A stretch of DNA of 64,000 nucleotides, taken from NCBI GenBank assembly GCA_932294295.1, contig OW028580.1, forward strand, positions 38,799,836-38,863,835, given 5' to 3'. Below are positions 25,301 to 36,300 of the stretch, piece after piece. The stretch's first letter is position 1. Every line of letters starts with the position of its first letter. This stretch comes from Alitta virens (lineage: Eukaryota > Annelida > Polychaeta > Phyllodocida > Nereididae). The notes under the pieces were generated by a model. That model searched no databases. It saw only the letters and a list, made by a program, of their open reading frames with translations, and was not told the origin of the DNA. A program made the translations under genes and the position numbers.

Positions 25301-28300
25301 ATAAATTGTGGCTTTAATCTAACTTAGTGTAAACTTTAATGTGATGTATATGAGTTAGAAAATTGGGCTTTGACCTTTTGGCAACATTTATATCTATTTT
25401 GTGCTTCTTCATAACATATGTGTTAAATTAAGACAAGTGGACATTTATTTTGGATTAAAGTATAGTATCTAGCAAAGTTTGTAAAATGTCAATCCAGTAG
25501 CAATAACACAATTCCAAGCATGATATGGAAAACTTGTTCCAATGCCACTGCAATAATACGAGCACCTGATGTAGGCTCAGTGGTTATCATGTCAGTAAAT
25601 AAAAATGGTTTTATAACATTATTTGCAGCATCAGCAAGACATCAGTACCAGACAGGTGGAGATGGAGAGGAAAAGATGCACTGAAATGCTCAATGAGCTG
25701 AAACAACAAGTTGCTGAGATTAACGTGGTGAAGGAGAAATTGGAAAGCAAGACAAGACAGGAGGTAAATGCCGTGGAAGTTTTGTAGTCTCTTTGATGGG
25801 CTTACTTTTAAAATGTTTATGGTTAGGGAGGCTTAATTGGTGCAGTATTGTTGTCAGGTTTCCGAGTGAGCGGTCGGTTGTTTTGTTAGATCCCAATCTT
25901 GGTTCATATTTACTTGTCATACGTTTCAGTTGGTCCCTAATTGTCAGATAAAGTTAAATACATTCAAAATGGTGTATAGCAAAATAATTGATCATTTTGT
26001 GACTAATCTATTTGCTTATTACTTATAAAAGGAGTTGTTTGTATTTAGTGTTAATATCAAAAACAAATAATTGGGAGAAAAAGTAACAGAGCCTTCAGGG
26101 AGCACTACGACTAGCAAATGAAAAGACAATAAGATGACATCACTAGTTGATTGTTACATCATTGATGTCACAATATATATGACATCATTAAACGATACTT
26201 AATACTGTGTCAGTGTCCTCTCGTGGTACTTTTTCCCCCATTCCAAGTGATTTTGAGTTTCCCTAATGCTGTAAAATTATCATATTAAGGAACCTTATCA
26301 TGTCGCCAATGAATCCATAATTGATGTTGTGTTAAGGTTGACGTTTTCGTAAAATTTGCAGGTACTGAAAGAACAGGAGCTTGAGAGTGTACGGCAAAAA
26401 CTGAAACGTCAGGAAGCGGTGAAAGAAAAACTCCAGCAAGAAATAGACATGTACATGGAGAGGGAAAAGAGGCTGACCACTGGTCATGAACAGGATTTGA
26501 CGTCTGCGTCAGAAATGAATCAGCGCTTGAGAACGAAACTGGATCAGAAGGAAACTGAGATGCAAAAAGTGAAGAGCCAGTGGTCTAAAGAGGTAAGTTA
26601 ACAGATCTAAGTATTAAGAGATGTTAAATTGGAGGTGCCTTGTACTCCATGTCTATTCTGAGGCAAGTAAAAAGACCCCACCCCTGGGGTTAATGTGTAA
26701 CATGAGGTGGACTCATAAGCAGCCTTATCATCTCATCATTATGGCTGTTCTAGCAGATCTGATGGTCATATAAGCTGGCTAAGATTCAGATCAGTAGCAT
26801 CGAGACATTGATATTTATAATCACATTTATGAACTAACTGAATAAGGAGATTATCTAGCTTATGCAAACAGATTTGGTATAAAATGAAGGCCTTGATACA
26901 GTCGTAATATGGGGTTAACCTAATTCCTCCTGTTGGAAGATTTGTGTCTGTAAGATTTTTCTTTCAAATGATTTTCAAAAGTTACTTGAAGGTCTTAATT
27001 AAAGGGTATTCCCCACTTGCTAATGACACACTTGTCGCCATCATTGGATTCTTATGAAGTTCATTTATTTCAAGATCGACGAGCTTCAAGCAAAACTGGA
27101 AGGCATGCAGGAATCATACGAGGTCAAATTAGAGCAGTCTGTCCAGAGTTACCACAATAAGTTGGATCAAGAGATTTCCAAATGGGAGAGCAAGATGAGC
27201 GCTCTAAGAACACAAGTAAGTCATGACTTATTCTAAAAAACCTGACACTATCTTATGGAAGCAGTGTTCCAGCTAGGCCATTTGAGCGTGCCTGGCACCC
27301 CTTGTGCCATGCCCGATTTTGAGAGTGCCATGCCCGAAATGAAGTGAAGACTTGGGTTTAACTAGCTGGGCACCCTATATGAGTCTGTTTAGGTGCCCTA
27401 ATATCTTTGTGCGCCGTGCCCAATTCCAATCCTAGCTGGAACACTGGGATGCCCACTTTCTGACCGCGTCACTATTTAAACCATCTCACTATGGAGACTG
27501 CTGCACAGTCCAACCTGCCCTAACTGACAAGAGATTATGTTCGGTTTCTTGCAGAGTGAAGCAAACCTTGACACCTTGGAGAGAGAATTAGCTCACGACC
27601 AAGAACAGAACAAACAGTGCCAGCAGAAGTTGGAAGCGGAACAGAGCAAGAATAAAGATCTCCGAGCTCAGCTTGATGCTATGGAGAAGAGGTGTCACTC
27701 ATCCAAATCACAATATATCGAGTTGGAGGAACAAGTGGAATATCTTAAGACCACTCTAAACAGACACAAGGTATGTCATTTGGGATATTTTCCATACAAC
27801 GAAGGAATGAACTTTACCGACATGTAGGGGTCACATGAGACCTATATGTCACGTACACATGATGATGGCTAGGCATTAAATTGAATTGAATCACAGCCAA
27901 AAAAAAATTTTGTTAAGTTTGCAAGGAATTATTTTTATTTTTTTTTATATGCTCAGAAAGGCAAGCAAGCTAGACAAATATGTTTCTGATTGAAAGTTAT
28001 TTCATGTAAAGTGAATGAAATGTAAAAAAAATCACAGGAAATAGGAGGTGCTTGTGTTCAGTGTTAATGTTGAGGCAAGAAAAATCCCCACCCATTGAGT
28101 AAAATGAGCAACAGGAGCGGACCCCAAGCCTTATCATCTCATCATTACATCTGTCTGGGGCCGCTGGTCTTATAAACTGGCTAAGCCAGATCAGTGGCAT
28201 TGAGACATAGAAATAGGCTGTGCTGACAATAGCTAGAGTGCGAATGAGGTTGATACTAAAGAAGCTTTGGGCTGAGTTGCTGTGACTTAATATAACATAA

Positions 28301-31300
28301 ATTAGGTTACTTATTTGATGAAATTTTATCGTAGGAAACTGCCAAGACCTACAGAGACATGAGTGAGTCGCAAAGTCTCAGGGCGAATCAAACGGCAGAC
28401 AGATTGTGTCTTGAGGAAAAACACACCTCCAGCTTGGAAGAGAAGTTGTCTCGCACATGCGACGAGCTCGCTACTGTGCGAAACCAACTGCACGAGGAAA
28501 CGGAGAAACGCAAGAGACTGAGTAAGTGGTTGAATATTGGCTTCCCCTATTTCTCTTACATATATTGAAGGTCTTTTTTTTATAATCCTATCTATCTCTA
28601 AAGAATGAGTTGAATTAATACTTACTCAAAGCGATGTCACACTGAAGTGTGACACAATCTTGCACCACAGTAACAGCATAACAGAATGATTCCATGCATT
28701 GCTACTTCTTGAACATGCTGCTAATTGGAGCCCTATTATTTATTAACAGAGCGGGGGTGGGGGCTATCAGTAACTGCATCCAAACCATTGTTGATGACGT
28801 AATCTACAGTGAGTGCAGTTGATGACATCACAATTAGATGAAGTAATTAAACAATGGTCAGGTGTAGTCACTGAAAGCTCCCTCGGTTGGTAACAGCATA
28901 TTACACTTGTTACATGAAACCAATCTGTATTATCAATTATAATACTTTTATCATGAACTAAGTTTGAATATCCTTAACCTTTCCAGCCTTGACATAGCCC
29001 AACAGGTGCTGATGAGGCATTAAACACAGTTGATGACATCACAATTAGATAAAGTCACACACATACACACTCACACACACACACACACACACCCTGTATT
29101 GGTAAACAATAGCCTATTGCTTATACAGTGTAGCTAGCGGAAGTCAAATGTATTCAAGTCAAAATTTTTGCACAACTCTAATAAAAGATTTAGATTTAAA
29201 TTGCTTGTTTAATCGGTTTACAAACGTCTGAATAAGTTGAAACTTTGCCTTACTCCAATTGAATCACATGGTCTATTAGAGTTGGACTTTAGTTATGCGC
29301 TCTAAACCCGCTTCCTTTTTTTTTTTTACAGGCAATCAAATTGCAAGTCTAGAAGCCCAAGTTGATTATGCAAACCGACAACTCAAAGAAAGCACACATG
29401 ACGGCGAACATGGTGAATTCAAACGACCAAATATGGCCTTCACTGTTGCCACACCACGTGACGTCACTCACACTGTCACAAAAACGAGAAAAGAAACAAC
29501 TTTTGATGCCCGAAATGGTAAGAATTGCTTTATGCTGCTATCAACACTCAAGTGTTAGTGAAAACTTCAACGGCCATATCTCCTTGTTAAATATTAGGGA
29601 AACTGATTGCTTGGTGTCTGGAGTAATCTTGGAAGATATAAATCGTATTGAATTTTGAATTTATTAAATTTTTCGGCAATTACAGTCATATTTGCAATAC
29701 AATGCTACAATATACTAAATAAATATAATTATATTATGTTAGTTGCCTGGGTCCATACATAAAAAGCAATGCTAAGAATGGTATATAATTTTAAATCTCA
29801 AATGAACACCATTCTTGTTCAAATGTTGGGAAATAACTCATCCAAGTAACTGGTGCCAACTTGTAATCAAGAAAATATGAAGTATATCTAATAGTCATCT
29901 AAACAGCATGTAAATTACATCATAAATATGGTCACTGTACTATAATTTGAATGTGAAAAACTAATGTTGAATCCAAAGCAGCAATAAAATCCTTAAATTT
30001 ATTTCGAAATCCCTGTCTCTTTTCTTTTAAAGATAGGAGTGTAAAATACTAACTGGAGAGATTTTTTTTCAGATCTCAATGATTCCATTGATCCTCAACG
30101 TTCCGTCAGCTTGTACGACCTTCGTCCCCGCTCCACAAAGGCAGTGCGATCTCCTGCCAGACATTCTTACCACGAAGACTCCCATCATGATGTCTCCTTT
30201 GGAAATTTGTAAGTAATACTACTGCAGTCTTGTTTTTATGGTGTAATCTTTTTAATGCCAATACCAAGGAAATAAATTACTCTAATTTTGTCAGTAGTTT
30301 GCCAAGAAAACTGGTTTTATTCACTAACATTAGGTACAAATTGAGGTGTTAAGTCACACAAAAGTTTAGGTATTTGTAAAACTTGCTGTCTTATAAATGC
30401 TCACTTATGCTCGACTAAGTTATAAATACATGTAAATAGATATGTGTACATATGTTGATGTTCTTTCATATGTAATTTTTCAGCCACGACCCCATCAAGA
30501 TGACTCCAAGCAAACTGTTCGGCAATACTAACGACGAAACTACCAAGAAAGCATCAAGACTTAGTGTCAGCTCAACGACCTCTGCCAGTTTCAATCCTCG
30601 CAAATCTCTCAACGTGCCAAGAGGAACAGGTGCCTTGTTCTCCTCGGAAGATGAGCCCGATGTTTTTGAAGACTTCAACTTCGGGCGTTTGTCGGAATTG
30701 CAGAGGAGGAATACGTTGTGTTTGCCCCATATGAAATCCAGTTATCCTGTCGAAGTGCAAGTTAGGCCGCCTGCTGTAAGTTTGAAAAGTTTTCATAAAG
30801 AAATCAGTTGAGTGTGGCTGAATGACTTCTGATTGATTCTGCATGATATGGTATAGTGGACCCTCATTTGTCTACACACCTAGGTTCTTAGGCCATTCGC
30901 TCGGATTAACTTGGGATTCATATAGACAAATTTGCCTCATGAAGTAGCGATCCATTCTCAAGCAAATTTGAATGGATAGTACGGGATTTGGTTGAACAAA
31001 AATTTCTGATTAATGAAGATCCACTGTATTTAGTAGCAATAGATGAAAAAAAAAACTAAAAAGCCTTTAATTGCAAAACAGATAAGAAAAAGTTGAGTGA
31101 AGTATTTGATCACAAGGCACTAGTTAACTCTTCCAAGCAGTCAAATTAAATTGTTGGCATAAGTGTGAGCTTTATCATAAAGCTCTAGATGTAGATTACA
31201 TTAGAGAAATTGAAAATGTCTGTTCTAACACCTATTTCTTGAAATTAATATCTCAAAATTACATTTCAGGAATTATCTGAGATGAGCTTACAAAAAAGTG

Positions 31301-33495
31301 TTGGAGAACCTAAAGAAATCAGACAAGGCCCCAAAGGGAGACCAATGAAAAGAACATCCTCAGGGGACGTGAAATTAGACGGACAACTATTGGAAGCACC
31401 CAAAACAAGGATGCAGCCTCCCAGAAAGGTACAATGAAAGTGTAATGAATGATCAGTTGATTACGCAAGCTATTAAAAGTGATGTTATTTTGAAAAAAAG
31501 CCACAAAGATTGTCTTGAAAGTGGATTACTTCATTTGTTTACAAAAGTCTTGTTGAAAGATGATGATTAAAGGATGGATCTTAACATTTAGTACTAAATA
31601 AATGCCCTTATTTACATAAATGCAACAGAAGGTTCGATGCTAGCAAATGCATCAATGTGGTAAATAATCCATAGCATTTTGATGCAGGCGATCACCATCA
31701 ATATCAAACTTCAAAATGTTCAATAATTAAGCGATTGCCAAAAATCATAAACCAGACTTCCTCCATAATATATTAAATATAGTCATAACAGGGTCTTCTG
31801 ACTATATTTTTATGTACAATTGATGTACCAAATTAATGTCAAATAAATTCATTGTCTGTCTGTCGGATTGTCTCAATGTTTCAAAACTCTTTCAGGTGCT
31901 GCAAGAAAGAAAGGACTTAGCCAACAGTCCCGCAAGGTCAGTGTCGCACAAGATCTACCCAAAAATCACTCCCAAAGGGGGTAAGAGCACTCCAGGCAGC
32001 GACAAGAAGAGACGGTTTCCTCGTTTGACGCCGAGAAAATCAAACAAAGATTCGTCATCCTCCAGCGATGAAAAGGTAAATTGATTGCTAAAAAAAGTTC
32101 ATTTGTAAGATGTATGCTGTTTTGATGATTTTATAGAATTTTGCTACAATACTTTGAAGGTCCGTTTGACCTGCTGGATGACTGATGAAGTGGTTTGAAA
32201 TTTAGTAAATTATATCAAAGCCAACTAGAGTTTCTGACAAACTTGTAGAGGATGTGTTCCACCTATTGCTCTGTATGCTAAGGCATTCAATGATTTTTGC
32301 GCATATAGCAGGTTTAAGTGTTTCTGTGTGAAGTCACGAGAAGCGAGCTTTTCTTTCATTTTGTATGACATGAACAAAAGGCTGTTTGTTGAAGCATTTG
32401 CCCAAAGCTATAGACAGGGCACTGTAAATGAAGTATAAACAATGTGCTTTTAATTTTAAGGGTTCTGGCAGTGTGTCGTTCAGTATCGGGTTTACTCCAA
32501 AGAAGTCTCGCCGCATGAGCCGATTCATGGGGATGGGAAAACGCAAGGATGATGAATCAAGCAAGGTACAAAGATCTTTTTATTCAAATACGGTAGATAG
32601 TAGAACGCAGAAAGAATGCTGGGGAGCAGAGGAATCAGCCGTGGTGGAACGAGAACATCAGGCTGCATCTAGATCTCGATTTCTCCGAAGAAAACCTAGG
32701 AGAGATAAAGAGAGAATGTCTGATATTGCGTCGAATTGCTTGAAGTGGAAAGATAGAAATAAGGTAGTGAATGTGATGAGCGACATCTCGGCGCACCAGT
32801 GTGACGAGGAAGAAGCAGTCAAAGTCACCCAGGTCCTAAGACGGAATGTTCAAAGCAGTTCTAGTAGCTCAGATGGACATGATATGTTCCGACAGTATGT
32901 CGTGACGCAACGTGACTATGGGTCACCTCATTCTAGGTCTGGGCGAATCCATATACCTAATGGTGTACCCTGTGATAATTTAAGCAGTCCTTTAGACGAT
33001 CCTTTTAATGATGATCCAGAGCTAAATGCAGATTTCTTCGAGACAAAGTATGTCCCATCAAGGTCATATGAAAAGAAGCATCAACAAAGGCCGGTTATTC
33101 AAGTTAAATCTTCGAACGAAAGGCGTCAGTCTTTGGTGTCTTTCAAAATATGGGAAGAGGATAACAATCGCACTCCCAAGCCTCCGACACACTCCAAAAT
33201 GGCTGATCCTAAAGATGGCGGCGCACCCCGTTCAGTTAGGAAGGCTTCAGTGGAAACTGTGTTTCGTCCACGATCAGATTCTCGGATAAATGTAACCAAC
33301 ACAAATGTAACCAGCACAAAAAAGAAAGGCTTACCGTCTTGTTTAACACCTAAACCAGACACAGTCCAAGTCTGGGCCACCACTCCGACTTTATCAAGAA
33401 GTGATGCGGTTCACAAGTCATCTAACAGACGTAGAAGTAACCTAGTGCATGCCACTCTGTCGCCTGTGCTGAAGGAGAACCTTTTCATGCGTTGA
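10381..33495 (+). CDS. NUMA1: NUMA1, nuclear mitotic apparatus protein (NuMA; LIN-5/Mud functional class)
   Basis: NuMA is a long coiled-coil protein that is nuclear in interphase. In mitosis it focuses spindle poles and links LGN (Pins) at the cortex to dynein. The coding exons are 10381-10416, 10550-10641, 10752-10911, 11519-11705, 13006-13134, 13999-14138, 15754-15877, 16366-16492, 16582-16687, 17117-17333, 17654-17799, 18061-20343, 20690-20953, 21352-21609, 22308-23131, 23731-23839, 24035-24127, 24449-24628, 25129-25296, 25629-25763, 26362-26592, 27075-27215, 27555-27770, 28335-28521, 29332-29517, 30073-30208, 30484-30775, 31270-31428, 31896-32075 and 32461-33495. All phases join without a stop, giving about 2846 residues (human about 2115). 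The N-terminus, LLEWVNSLNV, matches the human Hook-like domain and supports the ATG at 10381. Then follow a SPMSPVQQM linker, a coiled coil (about residues 249-2200), LEAQVDYANRQL, LSELQRRNTLCLPHMKSSYP and SVSFSIGFTPKK, all with clear human NuMA counterparts. The 13134 donor (GTTCGT) is weak. Confidence 0.93.
14626..15428. repeat. Tandem duplication, about 405 bp, in a NUMA1 intron
   Basis: The segment 14626-15030 is repeated head-to-tail as 15031-15428. The copies look identical except for about seven bases missing from the second near 15398. Nothing in it resembles a transposon end, and it lies wholly within the intron between the exons ending at 14138 and starting at 15754. Such high identity implies a recent duplication, or a collapsed or expanded assembly artefact. 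Confidence 0.9.
18148..19354 (+). repeat. Heptad (21-bp) coding repeat of NUMA1 exon 12 with 168-bp higher-order units
   Basis: Within the 2283-bp exon the protein reads as an unbroken run of seven-residue units of the form I-Q-E-Q-x-S-Q, one coiled-coil heptad per 21 bp. Eight heptads form a 168-bp higher-order unit: the GAAGAACAGTCGACC landmark recurs at 18424, 18592 and 18760, exactly 168 bp apart, with only scattered single-base differences. The next intervals are 189 and 105 bp, still multiples of 21. Every length change keeps the frame and the heptad register. The remainder of the exon (to 20343) is ordinary, non-repetitive coiled coil. Confidence 0.92.
24232..24420 (-). repeat. GATA microsatellite followed by an antisense SINE fragment
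   Basis: GATA/GGTA units occupy about 24232-24270. From about 24285 to 24420 the minus strand contains CCTTGTACTCAGTGTCTATG, the core of the SINE family seen in plus orientation at 26609, 28037, 36012, 54478 and 57600. It lies in a NUMA1 intron directly before the exon at 24449. Confidence 0.55.
26609..26815 (+). mobile_element. SINE core fragment (family with CCTTGTACTC...GAGGCAAGTAAA)
   Basis: This shares an ordered set of blocks with other copies: GGAGGTGCCTTGTACTC, GAGGCAAGTAAA, GACCCCACCC, a TGTGTAACATG block, TGGACTC, CCTTATCATCTCATCATTA, TGGTCATATAAGCTGG and AGACATTGA. The tRNA-derived head is missing, so it is 5'-truncated. It lies in the NUMA1 intron after the exon ending at 26592. 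Confidence 0.75.
27262..27446. mobile_element. MITE with CAGTGTTCCAGCTAGG terminal inverted repeats (hAT-like)
   Basis: The left end CAGTGTTCCAGCTAGG at 27262 is mirrored exactly by CCTAGCTGGAACACTG ending at 27446, giving a 185-bp element. The interior has paired TGCC...GGCAC blocks. A CAGTGTTC start is common in hAT-class elements. The 8-bp flanks do not match, so the target duplication is lost or my family assignment is wrong. It has no coding capacity and lies in a NUMA1 intron. Confidence 0.8.
28037..28212 (+). mobile_element. SINE core fragment, diverged copy
   Basis: The block order is the same as in the copy at 26609: GAGGCAAGAAAAATCCCCACCC, CCTTATCATCTCATCATTAC, a TGGTCTTATAAACTGGCTAAG block and GCATTGAGACATAG. 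It has several small changes and no tRNA head, and lies in a NUMA1 intron. Confidence 0.65.
29056..29092. repeat. (CA)n microsatellite
   Basis: About 18 CA units with two interruptions. The sequence just before it repeats the phrase GTTGATGACATCACAATTAG found near 28819. Confidence 0.85.
30852..31028. mobile_element. MITE with AGTGGAYCYTCATT ends and TA flanks (pogo/Tc1-mariner-like)
   Basis: The left end TATAGTGGACCCTCATT and the right end AATGAAGATCCACTGTA are imperfect inverted repeats. TA lies at each outer edge, as expected of a TA target-site duplication. The element is about 177 bp, non-coding, and sits in the NUMA1 intron after the exon ending at 30775. The ends resemble the CAGTGGACCCTC type that I associate with pogo-like elements. 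Confidence 0.6.
32566..33495 (+). CDS. NUMA1 C-terminal extension encoded past the 32565 donor
   Basis: The exon starting at 32461 has a donor-like AAG|GTACAA at 32565/32566, the same six bases used after the exon ending at 31428. Yet the frame stays open for another 309 codons to a stop at 33493-33495, followed by AATAAA at 33855. The extension is basic and serine-rich, with runs such as SSSSSSDGHD and SRFLRRKPRRDK, and contains RRQSLVSFKIWE, which echoes the RRQS-x-F-S motif of vertebrate NuMA tails. An open frame this long in AT-rich DNA is strong evidence for coding. It is either the constitutive tail or an isoform made when the intron is kept. I found no domain in it. Confidence 0.75.
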   Translation, partial: VQRSFYSNTVDSRTQKECWGAEESAVVEREHQAASRSRFLRRKPRRDKERMSDIASNCLKWKDRNKVVNVMSDISAHQCDEEEAVKVTQVLRRNVQSSSSSSDGHDMFRQYVVTQRDYGSPHSRSGRIHIPNGVPCDNLSSPLDDPFNDDPELNADFFETKYVPSRSYEKKHQQRPVIQVKSSNERRQSLVSFKIWEEDNNRTPKPPTHSKMADPKDGGAPRSVRKASVETVFRPRSDSRINVTNTNVTSTKKKGLPSCLTPKPDTVQVWATTPTLSRSDAVHKSSNRRRSNLVHATLSPVLKENLFMR

Positions 33496-33854
33496 AACAT
33501 TTGAGACTGAACTTTAAAGGGATTGCAATTATTGTAACTTAAACTGTTGTATTAACTTTAACTTTTATTATTTCTACTATTAAGGAATGTCGTAAGAATA
33601 TTGTTTCCACTATTTGTGAGATTTATGACAAATGTTCATCAGACATGTGACTCTTATAATCCATGCTATAGACTAGCATTTATGTATAAGTACGTAGAAA
33701 TTCAAGTACATGTTGCATAGAACAAGGAAGTAAAGTCTTTACTTGCCCAATGCGCTCTAAGTTAAAATTGTTGAAATTTTCTTGTTGAAATTGTAACTTT
33801 CTGTTGAAAATGGTTCAATATTAGGTTGCTGTGTCAATGAAAGAAAAATAGACA

Positions 33855-33860
33855 AATAAA
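33855..33860 (+). terminator. Poly(A) signal of the long-tail NUMA1 form
   Basis: AATAAA, 360 bp after the stop at 33495. It would end a transcript that keeps the long open tail. Confidence 0.55.
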
Positions 33861-34872
33861 AACGATTATGTAAATGGATTCAGAGCATCGAAAAATATTT
33901 TTCTGCCATTTTATTTTAGGGTGCTATTAGCAAAAACTTGTTGGATCAGATCCCGCCTTTCAGTAAGATAAAAGTTTTGTCTTTCGTTTTTTGAAGATGG
34001 TGAAAATGAGATAGTTTAGGATCTTGAATAAAGGATATTGCAAAAAAAGAAAAAGATCAAAATTTTTAAAAGAAATTATATGAAAGTATGTCTTTGTATG
34101 CAAGGCTGTAATAAGAGCTAATAGCCACAAGTTTTTCCTAATTGCAAGTTCGTAGTGGCAATTGAATTGAAACAATGGTGTGTTCATAAGTTACGAGTAT
34201 CGTGCAAATATTTCACTGCAAGATCCTTTACTCAAGGTAATCAATTTTACACATTTGGTTGTTCAGTCGTAGATAATATCACAATGTAAAAGATTCCGAA
34301 GTAGCCCAAGCTACTTGAACTCATATTGTTGAACACCAGGTGTCGGTTTTTAGGGGGAATATCGAATGGGCTTTCAAGGTGGTTTTATTGATTATGCATG
34401 CTCACTGCTCAGGTTTGGTTATGGGCTCACAAACAACACAAAATAAATCTAACTACAAACCAATACTCATTCTTTCATATGACATTTGTTTCACAAACTT
34501 GAAAACTAAGCGTGGTTCGTGGTGAAAGTTTTGTGCATGTCGAGTAACACTGAGATGACATGCTTAAGTTTGAGATATTATCGCGATGTTTCTTGCTTTC
34601 AAATTACTAGATATTTTTAAAGCTTAAATTTCATTTATTGGTAATAGAAAAAATTAATTCTGTTAAGTGATTACTGCTCTTGAAAGTTTGTTTAAAAGAT
34701 ACTATGATGTAATGTTTTTTATTTTCCTATTTTTTCTCGACTTTTTAAAAATTTACGCAGACTTTTATAATTTGGCATACATTAATTATAATTTATTAAG
34801 ACACATTTATAACTACTATATAATAATAATAATCCTATATATGCTAACTTTTTTCATTTTTGTTCCTTTCAG

Positions 34873-34902
34873 AAAAAAAGCGCTCAGCCACCGAGGATGT
34901 AG
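34873..34902 (+). CDS. Alternative terminal coding exon of NUMA1 (nine residues)
   Basis: A strong acceptor (pyrimidine-rich tract ending CTTTCAG at 34872) precedes an exon which, joined in phase 0 to the donor at 32565, adds KKSAQPPRM and a stop at 34900-34902. The resulting ESSK-KKSAQP junction is reminiscent of human NuMA ASKKALSKAS. It would be followed by a 3' UTR of about 930 bp ending at AATAAA 35828-35833. The other two frames are open for longer, so the phase choice depends on the donor used. Confidence 0.45.
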   Translation, partial: KKSAQPPRM

Positions 34903-35827
34903 AACTGGTCGCATTTTCCAATTCGATGTGAACCCTGACAAATCTTCAAGTGTAAGTGGGGAAGACCTGAGCGGCCATATTGTATAAAGACTGTACAGCA
35001 GCTGAAAAGATGTCAATATTTTGTTAGATATATATTATCGTACAATCCATAAATACTAGGAAGTAATTATGGGAGTGTATTTTATGCGTGAACTTTATAT
35101 ATTGTGTATGTGCATCATTGAAAGTTAGTGCGGTAGACAATGAGAGAAACTTTATTTATACATATTCTTTTAATTGTGAATTATGTTATTAACGAGCGTA
35201 ATCGTGTTACTGAGTGTTATACGATCATAAATGAGATAAAAATATGATCGTAATTGAGTTCCTGTACTTACAAACAGAATCTCAAAAAATCAAGTTTGGG
35301 AGGTTCTTTTTTTATCAATCAAGTACATCTCATATTTTTAATTTATTTTACAGTTGCTAAGCTTTGAATAGCATTCTTAAAATATTGTGAAAATATCCAT
35401 TTAAAGCGATAGGATACATTTTAAAAATGTTACCATATTTGCTAGCATTCCATGACTGTAATTGACATAACTTAAAAATTGCAGTTTATTGAAATTTTAA
35501 TTAATTTGTATTGGTGCCATAATTATTAATGATTGATATGATGAATCAGTAAAATTTTAACTTACTTTCAAGGAATGAATATTTTAGTTCCTTTGTGTTG
35601 ATATTTAAGCAACATGTCTTATTTAATATTATCGTCCTGATGTATCTCATATATTATTATTAGGGACATGACTTGTGGCTTCAGGAAATGAAACTCATTT
35701 TCACAAGGTTAACAGAAAAACTATTTTTGTAAATTTTATATTGTGGATATATAAATTTATCCTGTATATTTTATGTTTGTAAACATTCACCGCCGAAGTT
35801 TGCATTGTTGATGATTGTATATAAGTA

Positions 35828-35833
35828 AATAAA
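35828..35833 (+). terminator. Poly(A) signal after the alternative NUMA1 exon
   Basis: AATAAA just before a TATATA run. It is the first good signal after the exon at 34873, and no gene starts on the plus strand between. Confidence 0.45.
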
Positions 35834-36011
35834 ATGTATATATATATATATGTACAGATAAGAAGCAGTAATTTTTATATTATTTTGTGATAATTGGACA
35901 GTTAAACAGTTAGGAACTTCAGTTGTTAAAGTTCAAACCAAGTACTCACATTTTGGTAAATCCTAGCCCTGGATGACCCATGCCGCTGATGGAGGAACTC
36001 TGGGCTAGGTA

Positions 36012-36300
36012 AATCCTAGCAGCTGTGAGGCCTAGTGGTTAAGGTATCTGCCAATTCCACATTAGCCAGCTCTGCTGAAGGTCCAGGGTTGAATTCCAGG
36101 CCAGCTGGATGTCGATCGCAGGAGATGTTAATTTGGAGGTGCATTGTACTTGGTGTCTGTGCTAAGGCAAGTAAAAGACCCCACCCATGCCATTGGGGTA
36201 CATGTGTGTTATGGTGTGGACTCCAAGCAGCCTTATCACCCCATCATTATGTCTGCCTCTACAGCTGGTCACACCAGTAGCACTTGAGACATAAACATGA
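36012..36300 (+). mobile_element. SINE, most complete copy, with tRNA-derived head
   Basis: The head has an A box (CCTAGTGGTTAAGGT) and, about 40 bases on, a B box (GGTTGAATTCC), the internal promoter of a tRNA-derived SINE. The body then gives the family blocks GGAGGTGCATTGTACTTGGT, AAGGCAAGTAAAAGACCCC, CCTTATCACCCCATCATTA and CTTGAGACATAAAC. The other copies in the window are 5'-truncated versions of this body. Confidence 0.82.
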
